Origin: JASGTU01 sp963821815
GTDB lineage: Bacteria; Chloroflexota; Anaerolineae; Caldilineales; Caldilineaceae
Assembly: GCA_963821815.1 (NCBI GenBank)
Contig: CAWGFG010000006.1
Location: forward strand, 1,612,001 to 1,676,000
Length of the DNA stretch: 64,000 nt
Reading direction: 5' to 3'
Below are positions 46,559-56,533 of the stretch, one piece after another. Every line of letters begins with the position of its first letter. The stretch's first letter is position 1. The translations under genes and the position numbers were made by a program. The notes beneath the pieces are model-generated. The model had not been told where the DNA came from and searched no databases. It saw only the letters and a program-made list of their open reading frames with translations.

Positions 46559-46567
<9 letters not shown>
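46547..46567 (-). repeat. Inverted copy of the tRNA-Ala(CGC) 3' end in its trailer
   Basis: In RNA sense GCTCCACCA (tRNA 3' strand plus CCA), loop CAC, TGGTGGAGC. The 9-bp perfect hairpin would sequester the acceptor 3' strand. Confidence 0.8.
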
Positions 46568-46634
<67 letters not shown>

Positions 46635-46765
46635 GCACGCAGAAGAAAGTATAGCAGAGCAGTTAAACAGCGTCAAATTTTCTCACAGAATTGCGACACC
46701 AAACTCCAACTCATTCTGCCTACGTCCGTTGCGTGCGAATAGATCCGCTAAGACAGCTGAATGCA

Positions 46766-48265
46766 CTAGAGCGGGGGATGATCCCAGACGGTGACGGGCA
46801 ATGGTCGATTCATGCCGATGCGCCGCGCGGTTTGATAGTCGATATCGACTACCCAGTGCCGCTGTAGCAACATGTCCACATGATGTCTGGCCGCGACGTC
46901 GATAACAAGGAACGGACCATCAACAGTCCCATCTTCCCACTCCAGCCATACTTTGCGATTCAGGTCCGATCGATCTAATAACGCAACATTGCCTACGCAT
47001 TCTTCACAGTTGGAGACGTGACCCGATTGCAGCCTGAACGACAGTACGCGCTCCATGATGCCGGGATTGTAGTACATTGCTCGACCGATACGCGGGAAGC
47101 CCAAATACGCGGCCAAGCCTGCCGTCACTGGTTGCTGCATGCCTGGTGTCGCTTCGCACTTTGCCAGGGAAGCATCCCCGGTGTCACCTTCGGCTCCTGC
47201 TGACGGCATGATCGATTCGTCCACCGGTGCGATGATTTTTGTTTTTGGACTAAAGCGGTAGCTGCCGCGATAGAATGTGGGGTCCTCGATCTGCTGTGCT
47301 ACAGCTTCGCACGTCGCCGTCGCCGCCTCATCCGAGTTCGTCACGCTTATATCAGGCGTCCCTGTGGCGTTGGGCGTGTCGTTTACTGCCCGTGACGCAC
47401 TCTCCATTTCCGTTTCAGCAGCCGAAACGGTTGCGGCAATGTCTACAGCTTCGGGTTCTGAGGCGCCAGCCGGTGTTTCTCTCGGCTTCAGTTCTATAAC
47501 GGTGGGAGTCGTTTGCGGCAGCAATGCAACTTTGCTAGCGGTTTTGATCAACACTTGTTGTGGCGGCGTAGGCGGCTCTGATGTTGCTGAAGCCGTTGCG
47601 CCAAAAGTTGGGATTGCCGTCTGCGTCGGGACAGGCGTCCCTGTTTGAGTGGGCGTTGGAGTAGCTGTGTCGACTGCAGGTATCGTTGGAGTAGGCGAGG
47701 GGATCGGCGTATCTATAGGTGTAGCGGGTGGAATTGAGGTATCCGTGCTGATTGTCGGTGTTGCCGTTGCGGGCATAGTTGGTGCTGTTGTCGGCGTATC
47801 ACTTGCCGTTGCGCTTCTTGCCAATGCAACGTCTGGTGTCAGATCGTCAACTGAAGAAGATTTGGGTAAATCGGACTCCACAGATGTTGGCTGTTCCCTC
47901 GTGGAATTCGTCTGGTCCTGAGTTTTCGTATTCTCAAACGTGGAAGTAACGATATTGTAGCCAGCCTCGAACTCTAGTGAGGTTTCGCCTGTACTAGGAA
48001 CCAAAGTATACACACGGGTGAAGTAAATCTTCGGCGCATTTTGTCCTGTAGTGGCACTCACAACTGCACGTGCCGCTGAACCCGTGAGTACATCGCTGGC
48101 TGCGATTTTTTTGGTCTGCGCTTCAGGTGCGACTGCTGCTGCACTGATCGGGGCAACATTACTATCCTGAGCTTCTTCGTCGAAGGCGTAAAGCGGCTCA
48201 GTGTACTTCAGGGGAACAACAAAGAGAATCGTAATAGACAATATAACGATGACAGCGACGCGCAT
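46766..48265 (-). CDS. Secreted Thr/Pro-rich protein with a conserved-looking C-terminal domain
   Basis: A 499-residue protein. An N-terminal hydrophobic signal/anchor (VAVIVILSITILFVVPL) is followed by about 350 residues of low-complexity sequence, including a TPT/PTPT-rich stretch near 160-240 that is probably an extended wall-spanning linker. The C-terminal ~115 residues look folded: GFPRIGRAMYYNPGIMERVL, a Cys pair in CEECVGNVALLDRSDL, then KVWLEWEDGTVDGPFLVIDVAARHHVDML and VDIDYQTARRIGMNRPLPVTVW. This end resembles a small beta-barrel such as the DPBB group, which I cannot confirm. Its function is unknown; a cell-surface role is likely. Confidence 0.75.
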   Translation of the reverse strand: MRVAVIVILSITILFVVPLKYTEPLYAFDEEAQDSNVAPISAAAVAPEAQTKKIAASDVLTGSAARAVVSATTGQNAPKIYFTRVYTLVPSTGETSLEFEAGYNIVTSTFENTKTQDQTNSTREQPTSVESDLPKSSSVDDLTPDVALARSATASDTPTTAPTMPATATPTISTDTSIPPATPIDTPIPSPTPTIPAVDTATPTPTQTGTPVPTQTAIPTFGATASATSEPPTPPQQVLIKTASKVALLPQTTPTVIELKPRETPAGASEPEAVDIAATVSAAETEMESASRAVNDTPNATGTPDISVTNSDEAATATCEAVAQQIEDPTFYRGSYRFSPKTKIIAPVDESIMPSAGAEGDTGDASLAKCEATPGMQQPVTAGLAAYLGFPRIGRAMYYNPGIMERVLSFRLQSGHVSNCEECVGNVALLDRSDLNRKVWLEWEDGTVDGPFLVIDVAARHHVDMLLQRHWVVDIDYQTARRIGMNRPLPVTVWDHPPL

Positions 48266-48960
48266 CAGGCACCCCTACGGCGATGTATATGGCGGCCAAA
48301 CCGAGTATTCATCCGCTCGATTCTGACGGCTGACGGGTATCCACCATTCCTGTCGTTGTCTGTTCATTAGTACAGAAAATGCTTTTACAATCTATGACCA
48401 GGCAATTTAGCCCAATATAGCCCATAGTAGTTATTGGATGCAGAGTCTGTACCATCTATAGTTAGCTGTTGGCTATTCTGCCACACCGGTTTTATTGATG
48501 CAACTCGACTAAATTCCGATACCTCTGCCATGGCGCAGGTACCTATTGCGTGTTGATCGTCACTAGTTCGGTCGACACTTGGAATGCATCAATCGATATA
48601 GTGCGATACTGGCTATGAGTAGCACTAGCTGGCGTTAAACCAGTTTGTTTAAGCTTCATTAGCACAACCCAGGCGACTTGCCTGTCTTGAGTGTAGGAAC
48701 ATGACATGTCTCGCCCGCATTTTGTAGTTTGCTACCTGGACAGCTTTGGCAGACTGCCAGGTCAGACGGCCTCGAGGAAGATGCGCGAACGATTGCTCAA
48801 ATGGTCATGTGTTCAAGGAGTCTAGGCGCACAGTATGTCGCCTGTTGGATGGGAGCGCGCCTAACGGCAAGCTGGCGTATTTTCTCGTATGCTGAATGTG
48901 TTCCATAATTTACGCAATAAGCGTAGCTGGTATACAAGTACGCTAAGAAAACCCATATGA
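48266..48960. other. Long intergenic region without a recognisable gene
   Basis: Nearly 700 bases upstream of the Thr/Pro-rich protein gene. No open frame over 60 codons, no tRNA and no strong hairpin with a T-tract is seen. A weak dyad around 48735-48765 (ACCTGG and CCAGGT) is present. It should contain the promoter of the minus-strand gene at 48265 and the end of arfB transcription. Confidence 0.55.
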
Positions 48961-49380
48961 TTATTCAGTATTAGGCTTCCATTGGCGAGACTGTTTCGCG
49001 CGACTTTGGTGTTTCTTGTTGTTGAGGCGTCTCTCTATAGAGGCTTTCGACGGTCGAGTCGGTATGCGAGTACGCGGCTTCTTTTCAGCCTTCTGCAATA
49101 GCGTTCGCAGCACCGAACGCGCCTGCTCACGGTTACGCGCCTGCTTGCGTGACCGCTTCGCTTCGATGACGATGACACCTTGGTCACTCGCTCGGCTACC
49201 AGCCAGCTTGATGAGCCGTTCGCGTACATCGTCCGGCAGCACCTTCGAATTCACCGCATCGAAGCGCAGCTGGACGCCCGTGGATACTTTGTTTACATTT
49301 TGGCCGCCTGGTCCGGCGGACCGAATAAACTGGAGCTGAATCTCGTCTTCCGGTATGGTAACTCTGGGTGAGATGCGCAA
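48961..49380 (-). CDS. arfB: Peptidyl-tRNA hydrolase ArfB (alternative ribosome rescue)
   Basis: A 139-residue RF-1-domain protein. The catalytic GGQ is in FIRSAGPGGQNVNKVSTGVQLRFD at residues 25-27. The C-terminal tail is Lys/Arg-rich (RRLNNKKHQSRAKQSRQWK), which is the extension that enters the empty mRNA channel. Release factors 1 and 2 are three times longer, so ArfB (YaeJ/ICT1) is the best match. It frees stalled ribosomes on mRNAs lacking stop codons. The gene stands alone. Confidence 0.95.
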   Translation of the reverse strand: MRISPRVTIPEDEIQLQFIRSAGPGGQNVNKVSTGVQLRFDAVNSKVLPDDVRERLIKLAGSRASDQGVIVIEAKRSRKQARNREQARSVLRTLLQKAEKKPRTRIPTRPSKASIERRLNNKKHQSRAKQSRQWKPNTE

Positions 49381-49675
49381 AGCTACAAATTCCTCATTCC
49401 GTCTCTACATTTGCTGTCGCCTCGAAACCCTATCGTCATGCACAATATTGTGCCATTTTAGTTTTGCATAGAACGTATAAAGTTGCCATATCTATAGGTG
49501 CTGTGTAGGATTGCTATGGAGCCGCAACGAATACACAGAATTTACCTGTCTTGTTCGTATTGGCTGCGGTGTCCAAACTTTCTGTCCCCATGTCACTCGT
49601 ACAACAAAATAGTTGCTTATATGTAGATAGATTGATGCGACAAGACTCTTTTCCACAGATAAAAGGACTCTACTG

Positions 49676-50854
49676 ATGCCATCATTATCCACGCTAACTC
49701 ATCTGCAATGCGGCTACTGTGGTAAAGAATACGATGTTGATCAACTACTCAACTTATGTGTTGAGTGCGGCAAGCCATTGTTGGCGCGCTATGATCTCGC
49801 CAAAGCGGCAACGACACTAACGCCGGAAGCTTTGCAGAAACGTAGGCCGACCATGTGGCGTTACCGCGAGGTTCTGCCGGTTCAAGATGATTCTTTTGTC
49901 CTCACGTTAGGGGAAGGGTGGACGCCCCTTGCGCAGGCTCAGCGTCTGGGTCGGCATATCGGCTGCACTGATCTTTGGATCAAGGATGAGGGGCTAAATC
50001 CAACTGGCAGCTTCAAAGCGAGAGGCTTGAGCGCAGCAGTAAGTCGTGCCTACGAGTTGGGTGCATCAGAGCTAGCCATTCCTAGCGCAGGCAATGCTGC
50101 TGGTGCAATGAGCGCCTACGCAGCACTTGCCGGTATACCGGCTCACGTATTTATGCCCCAAGATGTACCCTCTACATTTCGCGTGGAATGTGCAGAACTC
50201 GGCGCCGAGGTAACTCTCGTCGAGGGGCTGATTACGGATTGCGGAGTCGAAGTTCGAAAGGGCGTGGAACTCCACGGTTGGTTCGATGTCAGTACCTTGA
50301 AAGAGCCATACCGCATCGAAGGCAAGAAGACTATGGGTTATGAAATAGCCGAACAAATGGATTGGCAGTTGCCTGACGTAATCATCTATCCTACGGGCGG
50401 CGGCACGGGACTAATCGGCATGTGGAAGGCCTTCGACGAACTGGAGGAGATGGGGTTGATCGATAGTCGCCGTCCACGAATGGTCACAGTCCAGAGCGCG
50501 GGATGCGCTCCTATGGTGCGAGCCTTTGACCAAGGCGACGAATTCGCCGAAACGTGGCAAGGCGCCAAGACGGTTGCGGACGGTCTGCGCGTACCGGCTG
50601 CCGTAGGCGATTTCCTCATCCTGCGCGCATTGCGAGAGAGCAATGGCACGGCTGTTGCGGTCACGGACGCCGAGATGCTCGAACAGGCAGGCGTCATGGG
50701 CGCCCATACAGGTATCTTTCCCGCTCCGGAAGGAGCCGCCTGTCTTGCCGCGCTGCAACGACTTCTTGATAGTAGGTGGGTGCAGCCTGATGAACGGGTC
50801 GTGCTGTTCAATACGGGAAGCGGCTTGAAGTACGCCCATCTGTGGGCTGAGTAG
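49676..50854 (+). CDS. thrC: Threonine synthase
   Basis: A 392-residue PLP enzyme converting O-phosphohomoserine to threonine. An N-terminal zinc-ribbon-like motif has Cys12, Cys15, Cys28 and Cys31. PLP-lysine is Lys114 in NPTGSFKARGL; the phosphate-binding loop is PTGGGTGLIGMWKAF; the serine/asparagine-contact SAGNAAGAMSAYAA follows the lysine. The zinc-ribbon plus about 390 residues is the typical bacterial class. AAAGGA lies 8-9 nt before the ATG. No homoserine kinase or other thr gene is adjacent. Confidence 0.93.
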   Translation: MPSLSTLTHLQCGYCGKEYDVDQLLNLCVECGKPLLARYDLAKAATTLTPEALQKRRPTMWRYREVLPVQDDSFVLTLGEGWTPLAQAQRLGRHIGCTDLWIKDEGLNPTGSFKARGLSAAVSRAYELGASELAIPSAGNAAGAMSAYAALAGIPAHVFMPQDVPSTFRVECAELGAEVTLVEGLITDCGVEVRKGVELHGWFDVSTLKEPYRIEGKKTMGYEIAEQMDWQLPDVIIYPTGGGTGLIGMWKAFDELEEMGLIDSRRPRMVTVQSAGCAPMVRAFDQGDEFAETWQGAKTVADGLRVPAAVGDFLILRALRESNGTAVAVTDAEMLEQAGVMGAHTGIFPAPEGAACLAALQRLLDSRWVQPDERVVLFNTGSGLKYAHLWAE

Positions 50855-51328
50855 CCCGCGATACATCTCTTTTCGCATGATAAAACGGGGCTTCGCAGCA
50901 GTGCTGTAGTGAGCGTTTCCGCGTAGCTGATTGTAGCCAAGGTTCAAGTCATAGGACTATTCTGAACGAAGGTACTGGATCGCAGGATCGGACCGATATA
51001 CAATGAAAGTGCACTATGCGTCATTTTGACGCTTCGGAATATTTCTGCTACTCTTACACGGCAATCAATTCTGACAATTGACCCATCTAGATGTCGCGTA
51101 TTAGAATGGGTTTGGGCAGCAACGTCGGCGCCTAAGATACCGCTCTGTTCGTCTGAGGTTCGCCGACTCGGTTGGATTAACTGTGCGTGTATGATGTGTA
51201 ATGGTATCTCTTTGCCCGCAACATGCTCTCCCCACCACAGTTTTCCATAGCGGCACTAAAGTATATCTTCTCAAACCAAATTCACGTACCGTCTCACCAC
51301 CATTTCTACGCCAAGGAGGAAAATACCT
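50855..51328. other. Intergenic region upstream of the sugar ABC operon
   Basis: About 470 bases with no recognisable gene. It should carry the promoter of the operon starting at 51329. AAGGAGG at 51315-51321 is the ribosome site of the next gene. No operator dyad can be assigned. Confidence 0.5.
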
Positions 51329-52678
51329 ATGGCACGCAGTAATTTATCTCGACGTAGCTTTCTAAAGGTCACAGGTGGCGCGATTGGATTGGCAGCATTA
51401 GCCGCCTGCGCAGCGCCTGCACAGCCGGGGACGTCAGGTGATAGCGGCTCGGCGCCTTCTGCTGAAACACCACAGCTCGTGTACTGGGCCCCGCAACACT
51501 TCATTGAGGCACAGAATGAGTACCACACCGAATCAGCCAAACTCGCTGCAGCCGAGAATGGTTTTGAAGTAGAGGTGCAACTGTTCCCATGGGGTGACTA
51601 CAATCAGAAACAGTCTGCAGCTATTGAAGCTGGAACATTGCCGGATGCCATGCTTGGTATTAGAGTTTCGCAGCAGGCAGCCATGGGTATTCTGTCCGAT
51701 GTATCTGATCTCTTCGAGGAGATCAGCGCTAGCGGCGGCGGATTCTACGAGCCGGACGTTCGTGAAGTCACCATTGGCGGCAAACAGGTCGGCATTCCCT
51801 TCCACAATGAGCCGCAGTTCTTCTACTACCGCCAGGACATCCTGGGTCCGGCAGGATATGAGGCGCCGCTGACCACGATTGACCAGATCGTCGAAGCCGC
51901 AATGGCAGTGACCGATCCGGCAAGTCGTATGTGGGGCTTTGGCAACACGTACGGCATGGTTCCCGATGGCAATAACTTCAATGCTATGCTGATTTTCGCC
52001 TTTGGCGGTTCGTTGCAGGATGCAGACGGAAACATCGTCGTAGATAGTCCAGAGGCTGTCCAAGCGCTTCAGTTCTCCAGCGATCTGCTCAACAAGTACG
52101 AAGTGATGCCGTCGGGTGTGACCGGTTGGGACGACACAGGCAACAATCAAGCGTTCCTCAGCGGACAACTTGCCATGTGCTATAACTCCGGCAGCATCCT
52201 GAACGCCATGCGCGAGGATGATCCAGGTTGGTTGGAATCGACAGTTGTCGGTGCAACGCCGGGTGTTGAAGGCGTTACGCCAAAGACGTACATGGGTGGT
52301 TCCGACGCTGGCGTCATGACTTCGTCAGAGTATCCAGACCAAGCCAAGGATATTCTTAAGGGCATCTTGAGCCCGGAACGTTATCCAGGCAATCTTGAAG
52401 CGGCAAGCGGAATGTTCTATCCCGTGCTTCAAAACTACGAGGATCTGCCTGTCTACACCGACGATAAATGGAATGCTATGGCCGTCGCTACATTGCCGTA
52501 TGCATTCCAGGTATTCGAGCCCGGTGATCCGTCGTCATGGATCGACGAAGTGACTTCCAAGTTCCTCTTCGCGGAGCTTACCTCACGTATCGCTGTTGAG
52601 GGCTGGGATGCCCAAGAGGCGTTGGCCGATTTCGCCAAGCAGGCGGAAGAGATCAAAGCCAAGTACGAACAAGCGTAG
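51329..52678 (+). CDS. Sugar ABC transporter substrate-binding lipoprotein (family 1), Tat-exported
   Basis: A 449-residue binding protein with a combined twin-arginine and lipoprotein signal: LSRRSFLKVTGGAIGLAALAACAAP, with RRSFLK and lipobox AAC. The mature part has family 1 (MalE-like) features: ANNMLGIRVSQQAAMG-type domain switching, NEPQFFYYRQDILGPAGYEAP and AFGGSLQDADGNIVVDSPEAVQALQF. It probably binds an oligosaccharide or sugar alcohol at the outer membrane face of the cytoplasmic membrane. AAGGAGG lies about 9 nt before the ATG. Two permease genes follow, and no ATPase gene is adjacent. Confidence 0.93.
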   Translation: MARSNLSRRSFLKVTGGAIGLAALAACAAPAQPGTSGDSGSAPSAETPQLVYWAPQHFIEAQNEYHTESAKLAAAENGFEVEVQLFPWGDYNQKQSAAIEAGTLPDAMLGIRVSQQAAMGILSDVSDLFEEISASGGGFYEPDVREVTIGGKQVGIPFHNEPQFFYYRQDILGPAGYEAPLTTIDQIVEAAMAVTDPASRMWGFGNTYGMVPDGNNFNAMLIFAFGGSLQDADGNIVVDSPEAVQALQFSSDLLNKYEVMPSGVTGWDDTGNNQAFLSGQLAMCYNSGSILNAMREDDPGWLESTVVGATPGVEGVTPKTYMGGSDAGVMTSSEYPDQAKDILKGILSPERYPGNLEAASGMFYPVLQNYEDLPVYTDDKWNAMAVATLPYAFQVFEPGDPSSWIDEVTSKFLFAELTSRIAVEGWDAQEALADFAKQAEEIKAKYEQA

Positions 52679-52762
52679 CATCCACTATGAACAACGTTGG
52701 CCGGTCGGCTGTACAACATGTGGCGACCGGCCAACTGCTTTCCCATCGTCCAAGGAGCACCT

Positions 52763-53725
52763 ATGACTGAGTCAAGCGGATCCAGCGCGGCTATGATCGC
52801 GACACGTAAGGTCACTGTCAAACAACGGTCTGAATGGCAGCGAAAATACTTAAATGAACAGGCGGTACTAGGCTACGCATTATTGGTGCCGGCTGTCGCG
52901 GTGTTGTTGCTGCTTATTGGATATCCCGCTATTTCTGGCGTTTACTACAGTTTTACCAATAAGATGATCGGCTTTAAGGAGCCGCACTTCATTGGGATCG
53001 ACAACTACATTAACCTTGCATCAAATCCAGCCGTATGGAAGGCAGTGGGAAGAAGCTTTATTTTTGCGGTTAGTGCCGTGCTGGTGAAGCTTCCACTAGG
53101 CATGGGCGTGGCGCTATTGCTCAATCAAGTCTTTTTTGGACGCGGTCTAGTGCGCGGTGTCGTACTGCTCCCGTGGTCACTGCCTTTGGTTGTGGGCGTT
53201 CTGATTTGGACGTGGATGTATAGTGACTTGTTCGGCATCTTCAATTCGTTGCTGATGCGTGCACATCTCATCACGGCGCCAATTAACTTTCTTGGCGATC
53301 CAAAACTAGCGCTTCCCTCGATTATTGTAACCAACATATGGCGCGGTTTTCCCTTCTTTGCGATCAACATATTAGCAGGTTTACAGTCGATTCCCGGGGA
53401 CCGGTATGAAGCCGGGCGCGTGGACGGGGCAAACCGCTGGCAGCTGTTCTGGAACATCACCGTCCCCGGTGTGAGTACAGTCATAATGATTGTTACATTA
53501 CTTTCCTTTATTTGGACGATCAATGACTTCACCAGTCCATGGATTCTTACTAAGGGCGGTCCGGGAACAGCAACAGAAGTCTTTCCGATTATTACCTATA
53601 AGATCGCGTTCTTCGGCTTGGAGATCGGTAAAGCAGCCGCGCTGCCGGTCATGTTACTGCCTATCTTTGGCCTCCTCATCTATATCCTGACCAAGAACGT
53701 AGCAGCACGAGAGAATGAGTCATGA
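52763..53725 (+). CDS. Sugar ABC transporter permease (MalF/UgpA type)
   Basis: A 320-residue permease with about six transmembrane helices (from EQAVLGYALLVPAVAVLLLLIGYPAISG). The EAA loop is YEAGRVDGANRWQLFWNITVPGVSTVIMIV near residue 215. AAGGAG lies 5-6 nt before the ATG at 52763; the upstream frame from 52697 is not conserved in character. Its last codons overlap the next permease start by 4 bases. It forms the heterodimeric channel with the next gene. Confidence 0.93.
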   Translation: MTESSGSSAAMIATRKVTVKQRSEWQRKYLNEQAVLGYALLVPAVAVLLLLIGYPAISGVYYSFTNKMIGFKEPHFIGIDNYINLASNPAVWKAVGRSFIFAVSAVLVKLPLGMGVALLLNQVFFGRGLVRGVVLLPWSLPLVVGVLIWTWMYSDLFGIFNSLLMRAHLITAPINFLGDPKLALPSIIVTNIWRGFPFFAINILAGLQSIPGDRYEAGRVDGANRWQLFWNITVPGVSTVIMIVTLLSFIWTINDFTSPWILTKGGPGTATEVFPIITYKIAFFGLEIGKAAALPVMLLPIFGLLIYILTKNVAARENES

Positions 53726-54564
53726 TTGGTTTCCGTAAACAAAAACGCATAGCTGGCGCTTTCCAAGCATTGAGCCTGATAGTGGTTCTCATCATAGTGC
53801 TCTTCCCCATCTACTGGATGCTGTTGACCGGCATCAAGCCCAAGTCGGAACTCTATCTGCCAGACCCGAAACTGTATACGCTCAATCCAACTTTGGACAA
53901 TGCCAGAAGTTTGTTCAGGCGTACGCCATTTCTGATCCAGATGAAGAACAGTCTGATGGTATCGACAGTGACGACTTCTGTATCCATTATCGTTGGGGCG
54001 TTGGCAGGATATAGCATCTCTCGCCTGCGTTACCCTGGGCGCAACTTCTTGGGCAGCGCTTTCTTCTTCGTCTACCTCATACCGGGCATGCTCACGCTGA
54101 TACCGCTGTACGTGCTCATGAGCAAGTTAGGAATGCTAAACTCGCTCGGGGTGCTTATGTTGGCCTATCTTGGCGCGGGGGTGCCGTTCACCATCTGGGT
54201 GCTAAAGGGATACTTCACGACGATACCCTACGAGATGGAAGACGCCGCACTGGTGGACGGATGCAATCGGCTCACAGCGTTGTTCCGCGTCATCCTGCCA
54301 TTGTCCGCGCCTGGACTTGTAGCCTGCGCAATCTTTGCGTTCACATTGTCCTGGAATGAATACCTGCTCGCGATGCTATTCAACAATACGAAAGACCTCT
54401 GGACGTTGCCCGTCGGTCTAGCCGGCCTAGTCTATGGCGATGTCTTCCTGTGGGGCGAGATCATGATTGGCGCTTTCCTCATGAGCATCCCTGTTCTTGT
54501 TCTGTATATTGCGGCGCAAAGATACGTTGTCACCGGGCTAACCGCAGGCGCAGTCAAGGGATAG
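53722..54564 (+). CDS. Sugar ABC transporter permease (MalG/UgpE type)
   Basis: A 280-residue six-helix permease. Conserved features are VLFPIYWMLLTGIKPKSELYLPDP near the N terminus and the EAA loop MEDAALVDGCNRLTALFRVILPLSAPGLVACAIFAFTLSWNEYL. Its ATG overlaps the stop of the preceding permease (ATGA). The partner ATPase is absent here and may be a shared MsmX/UgpC-like subunit elsewhere. Confidence 0.93.
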   Translation: MIGFRKQKRIAGAFQALSLIVVLIIVLFPIYWMLLTGIKPKSELYLPDPKLYTLNPTLDNARSLFRRTPFLIQMKNSLMVSTVTTSVSIIVGALAGYSISRLRYPGRNFLGSAFFFVYLIPGMLTLIPLYVLMSKLGMLNSLGVLMLAYLGAGVPFTIWVLKGYFTTIPYEMEDAALVDGCNRLTALFRVILPLSAPGLVACAIFAFTLSWNEYLLAMLFNNTKDLWTLPVGLAGLVYGDVFLWGEIMIGAFLMSIPVLVLYIAAQRYVVTGLTAGAVKG

Positions 54565-54591
54565 TCGCTGTCTGATGCGCAGATTAGCCAC

Positions 54592-54634
54592 GCTGCCGGG
54601 GTGAAGTCAAATACTTTCAGCCCGGCAGCATTTT
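54592..54634 (+). terminator. Hairpin after the sugar ABC operon
   Basis: GCTGCCGGG and CCCGGCAGC pair around a 20-nt loop (which itself holds TGAA and TTCA), then ATTTTGAC. It lies 28 nt after the last permease gene. Confidence 0.6.
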
Positions 54635-54778
54635 GACACGGTAATAAGCATGACTTACATGGATCTAGCGATAGACACCATGGGTTGGGCAATATTTAAG
54701 CCAACATTCACATAGCAACGACGAAGCCATCATGGCATTGTCTTACGGACCATTCGGTCGATTATCCTGCTGAACAAG

Positions 54779-54842
54779 CGCAGAGGAGCGAGCCGTGCAA
54801 TGGGGCGCATAACCCTTCGCTCCTCTGCGTTGTCCTGTTCTC
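54779..54842 (+). terminator. Second hairpin, possible terminator before the TPP enzyme gene
   Basis: CGCAGAGGAGCGA and TCGCTCCTCTGCG form a 13-bp perfect stem with a 25-nt loop, followed by TTGTCCTGTTCT. It would separate the ABC operon from the next gene or attenuate read-through. Confidence 0.55.
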
Positions 54843-54901
54843 CATTTCTGTAATTGCCATCGTCACTGCACCGCGATCGGTGCTCGACAAGGAGCAGTCG
54901 A

Positions 54902-56533
54902 ATGAAAGTCGTTGACGCAGTAGCCCACATCCTCAAAGCGGAGGGCGTGGAATTCTTCTTCGCCTATCCTGTAAATCACCTTATTGAAGGCGCTGCGAAA
55001 GCCGGTATCCGAACGGTTATCGTTCGCCAAGAGCGCACCGGATTACACATGGCGGACGCTATAAGCCGGCTTAGTTCGGGCCGTAAGATAGGCGTATTCG
55101 GTATGCAACACGGACCGGGTACAGAGAACGCGTTCGGCGGAGTTGCCCAAGCTTATGGTGAATCGTCCCCCATTCTGGTTATGCCAATGGGGTATACCCG
55201 TCGTGAGAGCCAGGTAGCGCCCAATTTCGATCCCACACTGAACTTCCGTCATGTCACAAAATCGGTCGAGTCGCTCACCTTTCCGGATGCGGTGGCGCCT
55301 GTTATGCGGCGGGCATTCAATGCAGTGCGCACGGGCAGACCGCTGCCGGCTATGGTTGTCATGCCGACGGATATACTTTTTGAAGAGATGCCCGACTCTT
55401 TAGAGTACACGCCAACGCGATCGCTGCGTTTCGGGCCCGACCCGGACGATGTGAAGCGAGCCGTGGATCTATTGCTTGACGCTGAACATCCAGTCATTTA
55501 CGCTGGACAGGGCATTCACTATGCAGAGGCGTGGGATGAACTCGTGCAACTTTCCGAAAAACTGCAGATCCCGGTGACCACAACGCTATCAGGCAAGAGC
55601 GCTTTTCCGGAAGATCACCCGCTGGCTCTCGGATGCGCAAACCGCAGTCAGCCCAAGGCGGTCATGACGTATCTGCGCGATTCCGACCTCATTTTCGGCA
55701 TAGGATGCAGCTTTGGTTTCACACCGTTTGGCATTCGCATGCCGGAAGGCAAGCGAATTTTGCACGCTACGCTGGACCCAAAAGACGTCAATAAGGACGT
55801 AGCAGCCGACTATGCGCTCGTCGGCGACGCCAAACTCACGTTGCAAGCCATTCTGGCGGAGCTGGATGCACGCGGTGTGGATCAGACGCAGAAGGGGAGC
55901 CAACTGCAAGCCGACATCGCTGCTACCAAACAAGAGTGGCTCGCAGAATGGATGCCAAAGTTAACTTCCGACGAGACGCCCATCAATCCCTATCGTGTCA
56001 TTTGGGATTTGTGGAATACGGTTGATCTCGACAATACGATCGTGACGCACGACGCCGGAGGTCCGCGTGATCAGGTCGCCCCCTTCTGGCAGTCAACCGT
56101 GCCACTGTCGTATATCGGCTGGGGCAAGACAACACAGCTTGGCTACGGCCTTGGATTGACGATGGGTGCGAAGCTGGCACATCCTGAGAAGCTCTGCATC
56201 AATATCTGGGGCGATGCCGCTATCGGCTTTACTGGCATGGATTTCGAAACGGCGGTCCGCGAGCGGATTCCGATTCTGTCTATTCAGCTGAACAATTTTT
56301 CCATGGCGTGCGAAATCGGTATTATGCAGGAGTCGACCGCAAAGTACGGAAGCACAAATATATCCGGCAACTATGCAGCCATGGCGGAAGCTTTCGGCGG
56401 CTATGGAGAACGTGTCACGACACCAGACCAAATCATCCCAGCCATCCAAAGAGGCATCGAACAGACCAAAACTGGAAAACCAGCGCTGCTTGAGTTCCTA
56501 ACCTCCCAGGAGACGTCAACTTCCGTTTACTAG
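54902..56533 (+). CDS. Thiamine pyrophosphate-dependent enzyme (acetolactate synthase-like family)
   Basis: A 543-residue TPP enzyme. Catalytic Glu44 is in VRQERTGLHMADAISRL; the TPP pyrophosphate motif is WGDAAIGFTGMDFETAVRERIPILSIQLNN (about 434-465), where GDA replaces the common GDG. The middle domain has GQGIHYAEAWDELVQLSEKL. It differs clearly from true acetolactate synthase, so the reaction (decarboxylation or carboligation of a 2-keto acid) is not fixed. AAGGAG lies 8 nt before the ATG 54902; the 54854 start is rejected. Its neighbours suggest a sugar-derived substrate. Confidence 0.85.
   Translation: MKVVDAVAHILKAEGVEFFFAYPVNHLIEGAAKAGIRTVIVRQERTGLHMADAISRLSSGRKIGVFGMQHGPGTENAFGGVAQAYGESSPILVMPMGYTRRESQVAPNFDPTLNFRHVTKSVESLTFPDAVAPVMRRAFNAVRTGRPLPAMVVMPTDILFEEMPDSLEYTPTRSLRFGPDPDDVKRAVDLLLDAEHPVIYAGQGIHYAEAWDELVQLSEKLQIPVTTTLSGKSAFPEDHPLALGCANRSQPKAVMTYLRDSDLIFGIGCSFGFTPFGIRMPEGKRILHATLDPKDVNKDVAADYALVGDAKLTLQAILAELDARGVDQTQKGSQLQADIAATKQEWLAEWMPKLTSDETPINPYRVIWDLWNTVDLDNTIVTHDAGGPRDQVAPFWQSTVPLSYIGWGKTTQLGYGLGLTMGAKLAHPEKLCINIWGDAAIGFTGMDFETAVRERIPILSIQLNNFSMACEIGIMQESTAKYGSTNISGNYAAMAEAFGGYGERVTTPDQIIPAIQRGIEQTKTGKPALLEFLTSQETSTSVY

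Noticed and set aside
47650..47800. Possible tandem DNA repeat or CRISPR-like array in the TP-rich region
   Set aside because: The periodicity is codon-level (Thr/Pro repeats) without conserved repeat units or unique spacers.
47277..47921. Plus-strand Gly/Val-rich frames opposite the Thr/Pro-rich gene
   Set aside because: The repeat-like GVGVAVS sequence is the reverse complement of TP repeats in the secreted protein gene, not an independent glycine-rich protein.
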